Positions 1-8,120 of a stretch of 37,651 nucleotides of DNA are shown here, one piece after another. Below the pieces are notes generated by a model. It ran no database searches and had not been told where the DNA came from. It was given only the letters and a program-made list of their open reading frames with translations. The translations under genes and the position numbers were made by a program. Source of the stretch: an uncultured Bacteroidia bacterium (GTDB taxonomy: Bacteria > Bacteroidota > Bacteroidia > Bacteroidales > UBA932); the NCBI GenBank assembly GCA_902795735.1, contig CADBMD010000016.1, positions 1 through 37,651 on the forward strand, read 5' to 3'. Each line of letters opens with the position of its first letter. Within the stretch, counting starts at the first letter, position 1.

Positions 1-2
1 AT

Positions 3-56
3 CTGGCAGAGAAACATGGGAAATCGATGATTGAACTCCTCAAATCAAGCTATTGA
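3..56 (+). CDS. 3' end of an unidentified upstream gene
   Basis: The left edge holds the last 17 codons of a reading frame that ends with TGA at 54-56 (C-terminus LAEKHGKSMIELLKSSY). The other two plus frames close earlier, at 28-30 and 32-34. The spacing of Ala, Gly and Leu-Leu vaguely recalls the end of an ankyrin-type helical repeat, but 17 residues are too few to assign a family. The stop overlaps the TTG start proposed for the next gene, which suggests translational coupling. Confidence 0.45.
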   Translation: MAEKHGKSMIELLKSSY

Positions 57-553
57 CGGTGAAAGATTTTGCAGCGATAGACTTCGAGACAGCGAATGAG
101 TGCCCTAGCAGCGTCTGCAGCGTAGGCGTAGTCGTCGTGCGTGACGGGATGATCGTGGACCGGTTCTACAGCCTGATCCATCCGGAACCGGATTACTACC
201 AGTGGTTCTGCCGGCAGGTGCATGGGCTGGGGCCCGAGGACACGGATGACGCTCCCGTATTCCCGTTTGTCTGGGAGAAGATAGAACCCCTTATTGAGGG
301 GCTGCCTCTGGTCGCCCACAATGCAAGGTTTGATTCGGGCTGCTTGAAAGCGGTGATGCAAGTATATCGGATGGACTATCCAGACTATGAGTTCTACGAC
401 ACTCTATGGGCTTCAAGGAAGCATTTCGGGCACAGTCTGCCGAACCACCAGCTCCAGACTGTCGCGGCCGCCTGCGGGTACGACCTCACGAACCACCATC
501 ATGCCCTTGCCGATGCCGAAGCCTGCGCTTACATCGCGATGGAACTACTCTGA
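53..553 (+). CDS. DEDDh-family 3'-5' exonuclease (DNA pol III epsilon-like)
   Basis: The 166-residue protein is essentially one RNase T/DnaQ-type exonuclease domain. Visible motifs are Exo I with D10 and E12 (IDFETAN), Exo II around HNARFD with D94, and Exo III HHALADAEA with H149 and D154, the full DEDDh metal-binding set. The family removes nucleotides from the 3' ends of DNA or RNA with two divalent metal ions. There is no polymerase, helicase or UvrC-like part, so it is a stand-alone exonuclease of repair or RNA processing and not necessarily the replicative proofreader. The start is TTG at 53, overlapping the preceding stop; GTG at 59 is an alternative losing only two residues. Its 3' end overlaps the convergent dinB by 9 bp. 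Confidence 0.85.
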   Translation: MTVKDFAAIDFETANECPSSVCSVGVVVVRDGMIVDRFYSLIHPEPDYYQWFCRQVHGLGPEDTDDAPVFPFVWEKIEPLIEGLPLVAHNARFDSGCLKAVMQVYRMDYPDYEFYDTLWASRKHFGHSLPNHQLQTVAAACGYDLTNHHHALADAEACAYIAMELL

Positions 554-1744
554 TCCGGAAGAAGGCTTCCTGCGCTCATATGCGAGCATGCGGGTGTCTT
601 CTGCCTCGGCCTTCTTCTCGTCATACCGGCGGTCCCATTCACGATAGTATTCCATCTTCGGGTCCTCGAAGAGGGACATCTGTTCATAGCTGTCATGGGT
701 AAGCTTGGTGACACCCAAGCCCACCTGCCGGATAGGAGAAGACCCGTCCCAGACTTCTGAAAGCATCCTCCTGGCCTCGTTAAGGATAACTGCGGTCACA
801 TCGGTCGGCTGAGGAAGCTGGCATTGTTTCTGGGCGACGGAAAAGTCAGTGTATTTAACGAACATCGAGACGGTCGAAGCCCTGAAACGGTCTCTGCGGA
901 TCCTATGAGCAACAATACATGCAACATTGAAAAGAGCCCTGTCAACATCCTTCGGATCACTCAAGTCTTTTGAGAATGTGCGCTCGGCACTATAGCTTTT
1001 CGCCTCTGCAACTTCAGTCTCTACAGGGGAATAATCCCTTCCGTTGGCATATTCATGAAGCTGGGTTGCGGCATTCCTGCCCACCAGCCTCGACAGGAAG
1101 CCAATGTCGATGGCAGCCAGTTCACCTATGGTACGAATGCCATAGGATGTGAGCCTTTCTTCCGTCTTCTTACCTACCCAGAGCAAGTCACGTACTCCAA
1201 GCGGCCACATTTTCTCCTCCACTTCACTATCCCACAACGTGTGGACCTTGTCCGGCTTCTCGAAATCCGAAGCCATCTTCGCTAGCAGTTTGTTCGACCC
1301 GACCCCCACATTGACTGTGAAGCCAAGGCGAGACTTCACCTCGTCCTTCAGGCGGGTTGCGACTTCGACGGGATCTTTCCCATAGCACCGGAAACTCATG
1401 TCCAGGAAACATTCATCGATGGAGAATTGCTGGAGTACAGGGGAATAATCCTTGCAGATGGAGATGAAGCCTTTCGAGCACTCCTTGTACCACTCCCAAT
1501 CGCCTCCCACTATGACAAGCGACGGGCAGAGACGGAGCGCCATTGAGACAGGCTGGGCCGCCCGGATACCAAGCTTCTTGGCCGGAATCGAAGCGGCAGT
1601 GATGATGCTGCGGCGGTCTGAAGGATCACCGGAAACAACTGAAGGAACGAGCCGGAGGTCAGGATGGCCTTCACGAACCATCTTGACTGCTATCCAGCTG
1701 AGGAAAGCTGAGTTGACATCAATATGGAAAATGATCCTCTTCAA
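545..1744 (-). CDS. dinB: Y-family DNA polymerase (DinB/Pol IV-like)
   Basis: A 399-residue translesion polymerase. The N-terminus FHIDVNSAFLSW carries metal-binding D9, and SIDECFLDMS carries the catalytic D110/E111 pair. A helix-hairpin-helix region follows near residues 190-215 (LLWVGKKTEERLTSYGIRTI), then the little-finger domain. Such enzymes copy past damaged bases with low fidelity. The length is slightly above E. coli Pol IV (about 350) because of a C-terminal extension of about 40 charged residues. No clear clamp-binding peptide was found. It lies 3 bp downstream of dtd and is probably cotranscribed with it. It could also be called the ImpB/MucB/SamB family; the polymerase assignment itself is firm. 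Confidence 0.9.
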   Translation of the reverse strand: MKRIIFHIDVNSAFLSWIAVKMVREGHPDLRLVPSVVSGDPSDRRSIITAASIPAKKLGIRAAQPVSMALRLCPSLVIVGGDWEWYKECSKGFISICKDYSPVLQQFSIDECFLDMSFRCYGKDPVEVATRLKDEVKSRLGFTVNVGVGSNKLLAKMASDFEKPDKVHTLWDSEVEEKMWPLGVRDLLWVGKKTEERLTSYGIRTIGELAAIDIGFLSRLVGRNAATQLHEYANGRDYSPVETEVAEAKSYSAERTFSKDLSDPKDVDRALFNVACIVAHRIRRDRFRASTVSMFVKYTDFSVAQKQCQLPQPTDVTAVILNEARRMLSEVWDGSSPIRQVGLGVTKLTHDSYEQMSLFEDPKMEYYREWDRRYDEKKAEAEDTRMLAYERRKPSSGSE

Positions 1745-1747
1745 GCT

Positions 1748-2200
1748 TTATTCCCTGTTCTTCGTGTCGATGCAGATAGTGACCGGGCCGTCATTCACAA
1801 GGGAGACCTGCATGTACGCTCCAAACTCCCCCGTGCCTACAGGTTTCCCGACAGCCTCGGACAAAGAGGAGCAGAAAGCCTCGTAAAGAGGCACAGCCAG
1901 CTCATGTCCGGCTGCTCGGATATACGAGGGCCTGTTGCCCTTCTTGGTGGAAGCCATCAAGGTGAATTGGCTGACCACGATGGCTTCACCTCCAACCTCC
2001 ACGATGCTTTTGTTCATGACTCCGTCCTCATCGTCAAAGACACGCAGCCCGGAAATCTTCCTGACAAGCCAATCTATGTCTTCCTGACCATCCTCATGGC
2101 CGACTCCGAGAAGGATCAGAAAGCCCTTCCCTGCCGAGGATTTCACCTTGCCGTCTATCGAGACACTTGCCGAGGATACTCTCTGAATCACAGCTCTCAT
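1748..2200 (-). CDS. dtd: D-aminoacyl-tRNA deacylase
   Basis: A 150-residue DTD enzyme, which hydrolyses D-amino acids (and misattached glycine) from tRNA in the cytoplasm. It starts with the family hallmark MRAVIQRVSSASV and has both active-site signatures, SQFT at residues 77-80 and the cross-subunit NDGPVT at 136-141. The frame is open a further 39 codons upstream, but that part has no DTD homology and enters the DUF418 remnant, so I place the start at 2200. The length equals the family norm (about 145-150). dinB follows after 3 bp. Confidence 0.93.
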   Translation of the reverse strand: MRAVIQRVSSASVSIDGKVKSSAGKGFLILLGVGHEDGQEDIDWLVRKISGLRVFDDEDGVMNKSIVEVGGEAIVVSQFTLMASTKKGNRPSYIRAAGHELAVPLYEAFCSSLSEAVGKPVGTGEFGAYMQVSLVNDGPVTICIDTKNRE

Positions 2201-2232
2201 TGGAAAAACATTGAAAAATATGATGAATGTAG

Positions 2233-2495
2233 TTATTTCTTCAACTGTAGTCTCTGGCCATAGGTAAGCATTCTCCAGACCCATTCCACAGGACCAAAGC
2301 GGAGGTACTTTAACCACAGCGTACTGACTGCAATCTCAAGGGCATAGACCCCAAGCGCGTCACCTTGTCCGAAGCGGTCCAAAGAGACTGGTCCGAAAAG
2401 GTCCACAAAGAGAATTCCGGATAGTTTGCCAGGCAAATCCCCAATATGGCGAATCCGCGCAGGGCATCCAGGATGACGTAGCGTTTCTTTTCCAT
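2233..2495 (-). pseudogene. DUF418 (YeiB-like) membrane protein remnant, internally deleted and frameshifted
   Basis: Starting at ATG 2495, one minus frame reads a DUF418 N-terminus (ILDALRGFAILGICLANYP, first membrane helix). In a second minus frame, shifted by one base and ending at 2233, is a typical DUF418 C-terminus (STLWLKYLRFGPVEWVWR, then LTYG). Family members have about 390 residues with eight or so membrane helices; only about 45 N-terminal and 35-45 C-terminal residues remain. A large internal deletion plus a frameshift, with the junction somewhere around 2340-2430, explains this. No function is expected. Confidence 0.75.
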
Positions 2496-2523
2496 TACAG
2501 CTGCGAATTTCGTGATAATTTGC

Positions 2524-2531
2524 TATTTTTG
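2524..2531 (+). promoter_or_regulatory. Putative -7 promoter element for the sugar kinase gene
   Basis: TATTTTTG matches the Bacteroidetes -7 consensus TAnnTTTG and lies 38 bp before the ATG at 2570, in an AT-rich stretch. I see no good -33 TTTG at the expected spacing. The position suggests a transcript starting near 2538. Confidence 0.45.
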
Positions 2532-2569
2532 AAAGATAAAAAGCAATAACCAAATCACAAAAAGGAATA

Positions 2570-3667
2570 ATGGAAAATCTGGAAAAGATCGTCGGGCTTT
2601 TTGCCGTCGAAGGGGCCGTCAAGGAAATCTCTCCGCTCGGTAACGGACTTATCAATGACACTTATAAGGTTTCGACCGAAGGTAATTCACCCGACTACGT
2701 GCTGCAAAGGATCAACAATGCGGTGTTCAAGGATGTCGAACTGCTCCAGAACAACATCGAGGCAGCCACAAGGCATATCCGCAAGAAGCTGGAAGAGGCC
2801 GGAGAAAACGACATTGACAGGAAGGTCCTGAGATTCATACCTTTGAAGGACAGCCCCAAGACATACTGCGAAGCAGACGGGAAATTCTGGAGGATCTCGG
2901 TGTTCATAGATGGAGCCAGGACTTACGAGACTGTCAATCCGAAGTTTTCCGAATATGCCGGCGAGGCTTTCGGCCATTTCGAGGCGATGCTCGCAGACAT
3001 TCCTGACACCCTTGGAGAGACGATTCCCGACTTCCACAACATGGAGTTGAGGCTGAGGCAACTTGTGGAGGCTGTTAAAGAGGACAAGGCCGGCCGCCTG
3101 GCTGCCGACCCCAAGGATGGAGAGTTGCACAGGATCCTTGAAGATATAGATGCCTACGGTGTTGAAATGTGCAAGGCTGAACGGTTGCATAGGGAAGGTA
3201 AGCTTCCCAAGAGGATATGCCACTGTGACACCAAGGTCAACAACATGATGTTTGACGAGAATGGCAATGTGCTCTGCGTCATCGACCTTGACACCCTGAT
3301 GCCGAGCTTTGTCTTCTCTGACTTCGGCGATTTCCTCCGCACCGGAGCGAATCCTGTGGCAGAAGACTCGCCCGAGATTGACAAAGTCGATTTTGACATG
3401 GAGATATTCAAAGCCTTCTCAAAAGGTTACATCAGGGGCACGAAGTCTTTCCTCACCCCGATAGAGAAAGAGAATCTCCCTTACGCGGCCTGCCTCTTCC
3501 CCTTCATGCAGGCAGTGCGTTTCTTCGCCGACTACATCAACGGAGACACCTACTACAAGATCAAGTATCCCGAGCACAACCTGGTCCGTACCCGCAACCA
3601 GATGGCCCTATTCCATTCGGCCATGGCCAAGGTGCCCCAGATGAAGGCTTGGCTTGAATCATTATAG
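2570..3667 (+). CDS. APH-fold phosphotransferase, N-acetylhexosamine 1-kinase-like
   Basis: A 365-residue kinase of the aminoglycoside phosphotransferase/choline kinase fold. An N-lobe glycine-containing loop (LGNGLINDTYKV, residues 23-34) is followed by the catalytic loop HCDTKVNN (H218, D220, N225) and the metal-binding VIDLDT (D239). Overall layout, length and the FSDFGDFLRTGAN segment resemble NahK-type anomeric kinases and the proteins often labelled 'mucin desulfatase' in Bacteroides. Such enzymes make a hexosamine 1-phosphate from the free sugar and ATP in the cytoplasm. The substrate cannot be read from the sequence; an antibiotic-resistance role is unlikely. The next gene starts 15 bp later on the same strand. 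Confidence 0.75.
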   Translation: MENLEKIVGLFAVEGAVKEISPLGNGLINDTYKVSTEGNSPDYVLQRINNAVFKDVELLQNNIEAATRHIRKKLEEAGENDIDRKVLRFIPLKDSPKTYCEADGKFWRISVFIDGARTYETVNPKFSEYAGEAFGHFEAMLADIPDTLGETIPDFHNMELRLRQLVEAVKEDKAGRLAADPKDGELHRILEDIDAYGVEMCKAERLHREGKLPKRICHCDTKVNNMMFDENGNVLCVIDLDTLMPSFVFSDFGDFLRTGANPVAEDSPEIDKVDFDMEIFKAFSKGYIRGTKSFLTPIEKENLPYAACLFPFMQAVRFFADYINGDTYYKIKYPEHNLVRTRNQMALFHSAMAKVPQMKAWLESL

Positions 3668-3682
3668 AATCTTTCACACATC

Positions 3683-4873
3683 ATGGCTATAAAACGCAGG
3701 GAATTCATCAAGACGGCGGGCAGCACCATCGCCGGCATGGCCGTCGGCTCGGCAGTTTCGTTCGGAGTCGCCGAGGCCAGGAAAAGGGCCCTCGGAAACA
3801 CCGTCCAGTCTTATCATGTGAACACCTCCGGGCCTGCGAGGATGAAACTCAGTTTCGAGCCTTACGAACTGCAGCTCCGGCACACGTTCACGGTCGCCTC
3901 ATATTCAAGGACGACCACCCCGGACGTGCAGGTCAAGATTGAATATGACGGCTTCACCGGTTACGGAGAAGCTTCCATGCCCCCCTATCTCGGTCAGACC
4001 GTGGAAAGCGTCACAAGTTTCCTCCGGAAGGTGGACCTCGGACAGTTCAAGGACCCCTTCATGATGGAAGACATCCTCTCCTATGTCGATAGCCTGAGCG
4101 AAGGAGATACTGCCGCCAAGGCCGCCGTGGACATAGCCCTCCACGACCTTGTCGGGAAGATGATGGGCCAGCCTTGGTTCAGGATCTGGGGGCTGGACCC
4201 GGCCAAGGCTCCGGACACCACTTTCACCATAGGAATCGACACCCCGGAAGTTGTCAGGGAAAAGACCAGGGAATGCGCCGGAAAGTTCAACATCCTGAAA
4301 GTAAAGGTCGGGCTCGACAATGACAAGGAGATGATCGAAACCATACGGGAGATTACCGACCTGCCGATTGCCGTCGATGCCAACCAAGGCTGGAAAGACA
4401 AGCACAAGGCTCTGGAGATGATCAACTGGCTCGCTGAACATGGTGTCGTGATGGTCGAGCAGCCCATGCCGAAGGAAATGCTTGACGACAATGCCTGGAT
4501 AACCGAGAACAGTCCCCTGCCGGTCTTTGCAGACGAAGCTATCCAGAGACTTGCCGACATCCCCGCCATCAAGGGAGCATATTCAGGAATCAACATCAAG
4601 CTGATGAAATGCACTGGCATGAGGGAAGCTTGGAGGATGGCTTCTTATGCCAGGAGCGAAGGAATGAAAGTCATGGTAGGCTGCATGACTGAGACCTCCT
4701 GCGCAGTCTCCGCCGCGGCGCAGCTCTCCCCGATCGTGGATTTTGCAGACCTGGACGGCAACCTTTTGATCAGCAACGACCGGTTTGAAGGAATGACAGT
4801 AGTGAAAGGAAAGATAACCCTCCCAGACCGTCCCGGAATAGGAATAACACCAATCGGACACAATCTGATATGA
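3683..4873 (+). CDS. Tat-exported dipeptide (L-Ala-D/L-Glu-type) epimerase, enolase superfamily
   Basis: A 396-residue enolase-superfamily enzyme of the muconate-lactonizing/dipeptide epimerase group. Metal ligands are D232 (AVDANQGW), E259 (VEQPMP) and D284 (FADEAI). The general acid/base lysines are K208 (in the KVK motif) and K306 (INIKLMK). A C-terminal DxD-like motif, FADLDGN, fits the dipeptide epimerases. The family interconverts L-Ala-D-Glu, released from peptidoglycan, and L-Ala-L-Glu. The N-terminus has a twin-arginine signal (KRREFIK plus a hydrophobic Gly/Ala stretch), so the folded enzyme is probably exported, unlike the cytoplasmic E. coli YcjG. The stop overlaps the next start (ATGA), coupling it to the transglutaminase-like gene. 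Exact dipeptide specificity is inferred. Confidence 0.82.
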   Translation: MAIKRREFIKTAGSTIAGMAVGSAVSFGVAEARKRALGNTVQSYHVNTSGPARMKLSFEPYELQLRHTFTVASYSRTTTPDVQVKIEYDGFTGYGEASMPPYLGQTVESVTSFLRKVDLGQFKDPFMMEDILSYVDSLSEGDTAAKAAVDIALHDLVGKMMGQPWFRIWGLDPAKAPDTTFTIGIDTPEVVREKTRECAGKFNILKVKVGLDNDKEMIETIREITDLPIAVDANQGWKDKHKALEMINWLAEHGVVMVEQPMPKEMLDDNAWITENSPLPVFADEAIQRLADIPAIKGAYSGINIKLMKCTGMREAWRMASYARSEGMKVMVGCMTETSCAVSAAAQLSPIVDFADLDGNLLISNDRFEGMTVVKGKITLPDRPGIGITPIGHNLI

Positions 4874-6306
4874 AACGCAGCGAGAAAATACTCTGGACAA
4901 TGGTAGCCATCGCCCTGGTGGCCAACATCTGGCTCCCGCGCCATCTGCGCCAGAAATATTCCTGGGACAGGGACCTTAGCCAGCGTCTGGCATCGGATTT
5001 CTGCGTATCTCGCCAGGAAGTCAAGGACTACATCCGCAAGTACGATCCTTATGTCACTGACGAGCAGATCGATGAATGGACAAAGTCGGGGAAGCTAGAG
5101 TCGAGGACTGTCGGGAAATCCACGATGTACTTCCGGAACGCCGCACCGAATCTTTTCAGGCTCGTTCCTGAAATGAAAGCCAAGAAAGATTTCATCGAAG
5201 GGGCCGAACCGGGCGTCCTGACAGGACACAGTGCAATTGATGCTGTAACTGTCCCCGCTATCATGCAGGAGGTAGAGTCACAGTTGGGCGGCATGGCACC
5301 GTCTCCTGGCCGAGTCCATTCTCGCTCCGCTGCGGCTGAGTACGGCCAGGGGGCGGTGCCATTGCCGGAATACACAGCCCTTCCGAAGAAGATGCGGGTG
5401 CGGTTTTCCCTGACGGTGCCGGTCAACACCCTCCGCCCTGGAAAGACACTCCGCTGCTGGCTCCCATTCCCGAGGCAGGACGTCGTCCGCCAGCAGGATA
5501 TCAGGTTCATCGAAGCAGGAGTAGACAGCACGGCTTATCCTTCCGACAAGATCGTTTTTTCGGATCCGTCCTGTGCACACGGAAGCCTCTACATGGAAGC
5601 AAAAACCAACCGTTACCGGGACGTTACTTTCTACGAGGTCTTTGAATACACTTCCTACGGCGAATGGCATCCGGTCGATCCCGCCGCCGTCAAGGACTAC
5701 GACAAGTCATCGGAAGATTACAAAACATACACTTCCCAAAGGGAAAAACATGTAATCTTCACTGACAGGATAAAAGCCACCGCAGATTCCCTCACACAAG
5801 GCATCGAGAATCCCTATCTGCAAGCCAGGGCCATCTACGGCTGGATCGACGCGAACTTTCCATGGGCCTCGGCAAGGGAATATTCGACCATAGAGAACAT
5901 CCCTGAATATGTCCTCGCGAACGGCCACGGAGACTGCGGTCAGAAGACCCTCCTGTTCATGACGCTCTGCCGCTGCAAGGGAATCCCCGTCCGGTGGCAA
6001 AGCGGTCTCATGATGCACCCTGGGGACAAGAACCTGCATGACTGGGCTGAAATCTACTTCGAAGGCTACGGATGGATGCCGGTCGACCAGAGTTTCGGTA
6101 TCACGCCCTATGGCGGCTGGTTCTTCCTTGGAGGAATCGACCCCTACCGGATGGTCGTCAACAATGATTTCGGCAGGTCGCTTTCACCTGAAAAGACCTA
6201 TCCACGGAGCGATGATGTCGATTTCCAGCGGGGAGAAGTAGAATGGGAAGGCGGCAACCTTTACTTCACTCAATGGGATTATCACTTCGACATAGAATAT
6301 TTATAA
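4870..6306 (+). CDS. Membrane-anchored transglutaminase-like cysteine hydrolase
   Basis: A 478-residue protein with an N-terminal hydrophobic segment (about residues 8-23, uncleaved anchor or signal), a helical region, and a C-terminal transglutaminase-like core. The triad is C356 (GDCGQK), H390 (LHDWAEIYF) and D406 (WMPVDQS). Bacterial members of this fold usually act as peptidases or amidases rather than cross-linkers. Coupling by ATGA to the exported epimerase suggests joint work on peptides, perhaps murein-derived, outside the cytoplasm; that is inference. A linker around residues 147-160 (GRVHSRSAAAEYGQ) is encoded by a dispersed repeat also present at 30007-30070. The final codon is followed by an AT-rich gap before the hut operon. 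Confidence 0.75.
   Translation: MKRSEKILWTMVAIALVANIWLPRHLRQKYSWDRDLSQRLASDFCVSRQEVKDYIRKYDPYVTDEQIDEWTKSGKLESRTVGKSTMYFRNAAPNLFRLVPEMKAKKDFIEGAEPGVLTGHSAIDAVTVPAIMQEVESQLGGMAPSPGRVHSRSAAAEYGQGAVPLPEYTALPKKMRVRFSLTVPVNTLRPGKTLRCWLPFPRQDVVRQQDIRFIEAGVDSTAYPSDKIVFSDPSCAHGSLYMEAKTNRYRDVTFYEVFEYTSYGEWHPVDPAAVKDYDKSSEDYKTYTSQREKHVIFTDRIKATADSLTQGIENPYLQARAIYGWIDANFPWASAREYSTIENIPEYVLANGHGDCGQKTLLFMTLCRCKGIPVRWQSGLMMHPGDKNLHDWAEIYFEGYGWMPVDQSFGITPYGGWFFLGGIDPYRMVVNNDFGRSLSPEKTYPRSDDVDFQRGEVEWEGGNLYFTQWDYHFDIEYL
5308..5347 (+). repeat. Dispersed palindrome-like element inside the transglutaminase gene
   Basis: This 40-bp stretch is the outer part of the 64-bp element at 30007-30070. The first 19 bases and the last 20 are identical between the two loci, and 25 internal bases are reduced to one here. 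The ends are GGCCG and CGGCC. It is read in frame as part of a linker between domains (residues 147-160). It looks like a small repeat that inserted into a coding sequence and was tolerated. Confidence 0.7.
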
Positions 6307-6317
6307 GAAATAATTAG

Positions 6318-6354
6318 ACTTTTAAACTAAAAACAATGTCTTTCGTTTAAAAGT
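6318..6354. promoter_or_regulatory. Inverted repeat in the hut operon leader, possible operator
   Basis: ACTTTTAAAC at 6318-6327 and GTTTAAAAGT at 6345-6354 form a perfect 10-bp inverted repeat with a 17-bp spacer, in the 98-bp AT-rich gap between the transglutaminase gene and ftcD. It has no GC stem, so a strong terminator is unlikely; a binding site for a regulator of histidine use is plausible. A weak -7-like TAAATTTA lies downstream at 6379-6386. Confidence 0.4.
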
Positions 6355-6404
6355 ATAATGGAATTACAAAAATTATTCTAAATTTATAGCATAATATCAT
6401 ATCC

Positions 6405-8120
6405 ATGCAGATGAAACCGATTGTCGAATGCGTGCCTAATTTCAGCGAAGGACGCGACAAGAATGTAATAGACCAGATAGTAAACGCCATAGCCTCCGTC
6501 GAAGGGATCAAGGTCCTCAACGTTGACCCCGGAGAGGCGACCAACAGGACGGTAGTCACTTTCGTGGGAGGTCCCGACGAAGTACTGGAAGCCGCTTTCC
6601 AAGGCGTCAAGTGCGCCGGTGAGGTCATCGACATGCGTCGTCACCATGGGGCCCATCCCCGTTCCGGAGCATGCGACGTCCTTCCTCTGGTCCCTGTCTC
6701 CGGAATCACCCTGGAAGAGTGCGCCACCCTTGCCAGAGGCCTGGCCAGGAGGATCTTCGAAGAACTCGGAATCCCCTGCTACTGCTATGAAGCGGCAGCA
6801 TTCAAGCCGGAAAGGAAGAACCTTGCCGTCTGCAGGGCCGGTGAATATGAAGCCCTCCCCGAAAAGATTTCAGACCCCGCACGCAGGCCTGATTTCAGCC
6901 CTGAGGAATACAACGAAACAGTGGCCAGGAGCGGAGCAGTCAACGTCGGAGCCAGGAACTTCCTTGTAGCAGTCAACTACAACCTCAACACGACATCCAC
7001 CCGCCGGGCCATGGCGATAGCTTTCGACGTACGCGAAAAGGGGCGCAAGAAACGTGAAGGCGGGAGCCTCACCGGAAAGGTGCTCAAGGACGCTGAAGGG
7101 AAGGACATCTGGGAGCCGGGTACCCTCAAGGGATGCAAGGCCATCGGATGGTATATCGATGAATATGGCATCGCACAAGTCTCGATGAACATCACAGACA
7201 TCATCGCGACCCCGCTCCACGTTGCTTACGAAGAAGTTTCCAGGGCAGCGGCTGCCCGCGGACTCAGGGTTACCGGCGCCGAGATCGTGGGACTGGTACC
7301 CAAGAGTGTCCTGATGGATGCAGGCCGCTTCTACCTCGAAAAGCAGGGAAGGTCCCTGGGAATATCCGACGATGAAATAATGAAGATCGCCGTCAAATCC
7401 ATGAGCCTTGATGACCTGAGGCCTTTCGACCCGCACGAGAAAGTCATTGAATACCTCATGGAAGACCCGGCCGAAGCAGCCCGCAGGGAGAGGCTTGTCA
7501 GGATGAGCCTCAAGGGCTTTGCAGATGAAACCGCATCCGAATCACCGGCCCCCGGAGGAGGTTCCATCTCCGCCTACATGGGTGCCATGGGAGCCGCCCT
7601 AGGCACCATGGTAGCCAACCTTTCAGCCCACAAGAGAGGCTGGGACGACCGTTGGAAAGAATTCTCTGACTGGGCTGAAGAAGGCCAGGCCGTGATGAAA
7701 GAACTCGTAAGTCTCGTTGATGAAGACACTGCCGCTTTCGACAGGATCATGGCCTCATTCGGCTTGCCGAAAGGCACGGAAGAAGAAAAGGCTGCAAGGG
7801 CCAAGGCTATCGAAGAAGCCACCCTTTACGCCACACAGGTCCCCCTGCGCACCATGAAGGCTTCCTTCAAGGTGTTCAGGATCGCCAGGGCAATGGCATT
7901 GGAAGGCAACCCGAATTCAGTTTCCGATGCCGGAGTGGGAGCCCTGGCCGCCAGAAGCGCCGTCCTCGGAGCCAGGCTGAACGTCAGGATCAATGCCAGA
8001 GGCCTTTCAGACAAGGCATTGGCGGCCGGACTCATGGCAGAAGCCGATGAGATAGCAAGGAAGGCAATTGCAGAAGAAACAGACATCCTCGAAACAGTAA
8101 ACCGCAAGATAGATGAATAG
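6405..8120 (+). CDS. ftcD: Bifunctional glutamate formimidoyltransferase / formiminotetrahydrofolate cyclodeaminase
   Basis: A 571-residue protein with the three FTCD domains. The N-terminal formiminotransferase (about 5-180) has the RHHGAHPRSGA active-site segment at about 79-88. The C-terminal formiminotransferase subdomain spans about 180-325. The cyclodeaminase domain (about 366-571) starts with FADETASESPAPGGGS. The enzyme moves the formimino group of N-formimino-L-glutamate to tetrahydrofolate, giving glutamate. It then deaminates the product to 5,10-methenyl-THF and ammonia. It closes histidine degradation without a formiminoglutamate hydrolase. ATG at 6411 is a second possible start, two codons in. 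It is the first gene of the hut operon and overlaps hutU by 8 bp. The domain order equals that of animal FTCD. Confidence 0.95.
   Translation: MQMKPIVECVPNFSEGRDKNVIDQIVNAIASVEGIKVLNVDPGEATNRTVVTFVGGPDEVLEAAFQGVKCAGEVIDMRRHHGAHPRSGACDVLPLVPVSGITLEECATLARGLARRIFEELGIPCYCYEAAAFKPERKNLAVCRAGEYEALPEKISDPARRPDFSPEEYNETVARSGAVNVGARNFLVAVNYNLNTTSTRRAMAIAFDVREKGRKKREGGSLTGKVLKDAEGKDIWEPGTLKGCKAIGWYIDEYGIAQVSMNITDIIATPLHVAYEEVSRAAAARGLRVTGAEIVGLVPKSVLMDAGRFYLEKQGRSLGISDDEIMKIAVKSMSLDDLRPFDPHEKVIEYLMEDPAEAARRERLVRMSLKGFADETASESPAPGGGSISAYMGAMGAALGTMVANLSAHKRGWDDRWKEFSDWAEEGQAVMKELVSLVDEDTAAFDRIMASFGLPKGTEEEKAARAKAIEEATLYATQVPLRTMKASFKVFRIARAMALEGNPNSVSDAGVGALAARSAVLGARLNVRINARGLSDKALAAGLMAEADEIARKAIAEETDILETVNRKIDE

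Noticed and set aside
2570-3667. Aminoglycoside resistance gene
   Set aside because: Only the kinase fold is shared; the sequence resembles sugar kinases of the NahK type.
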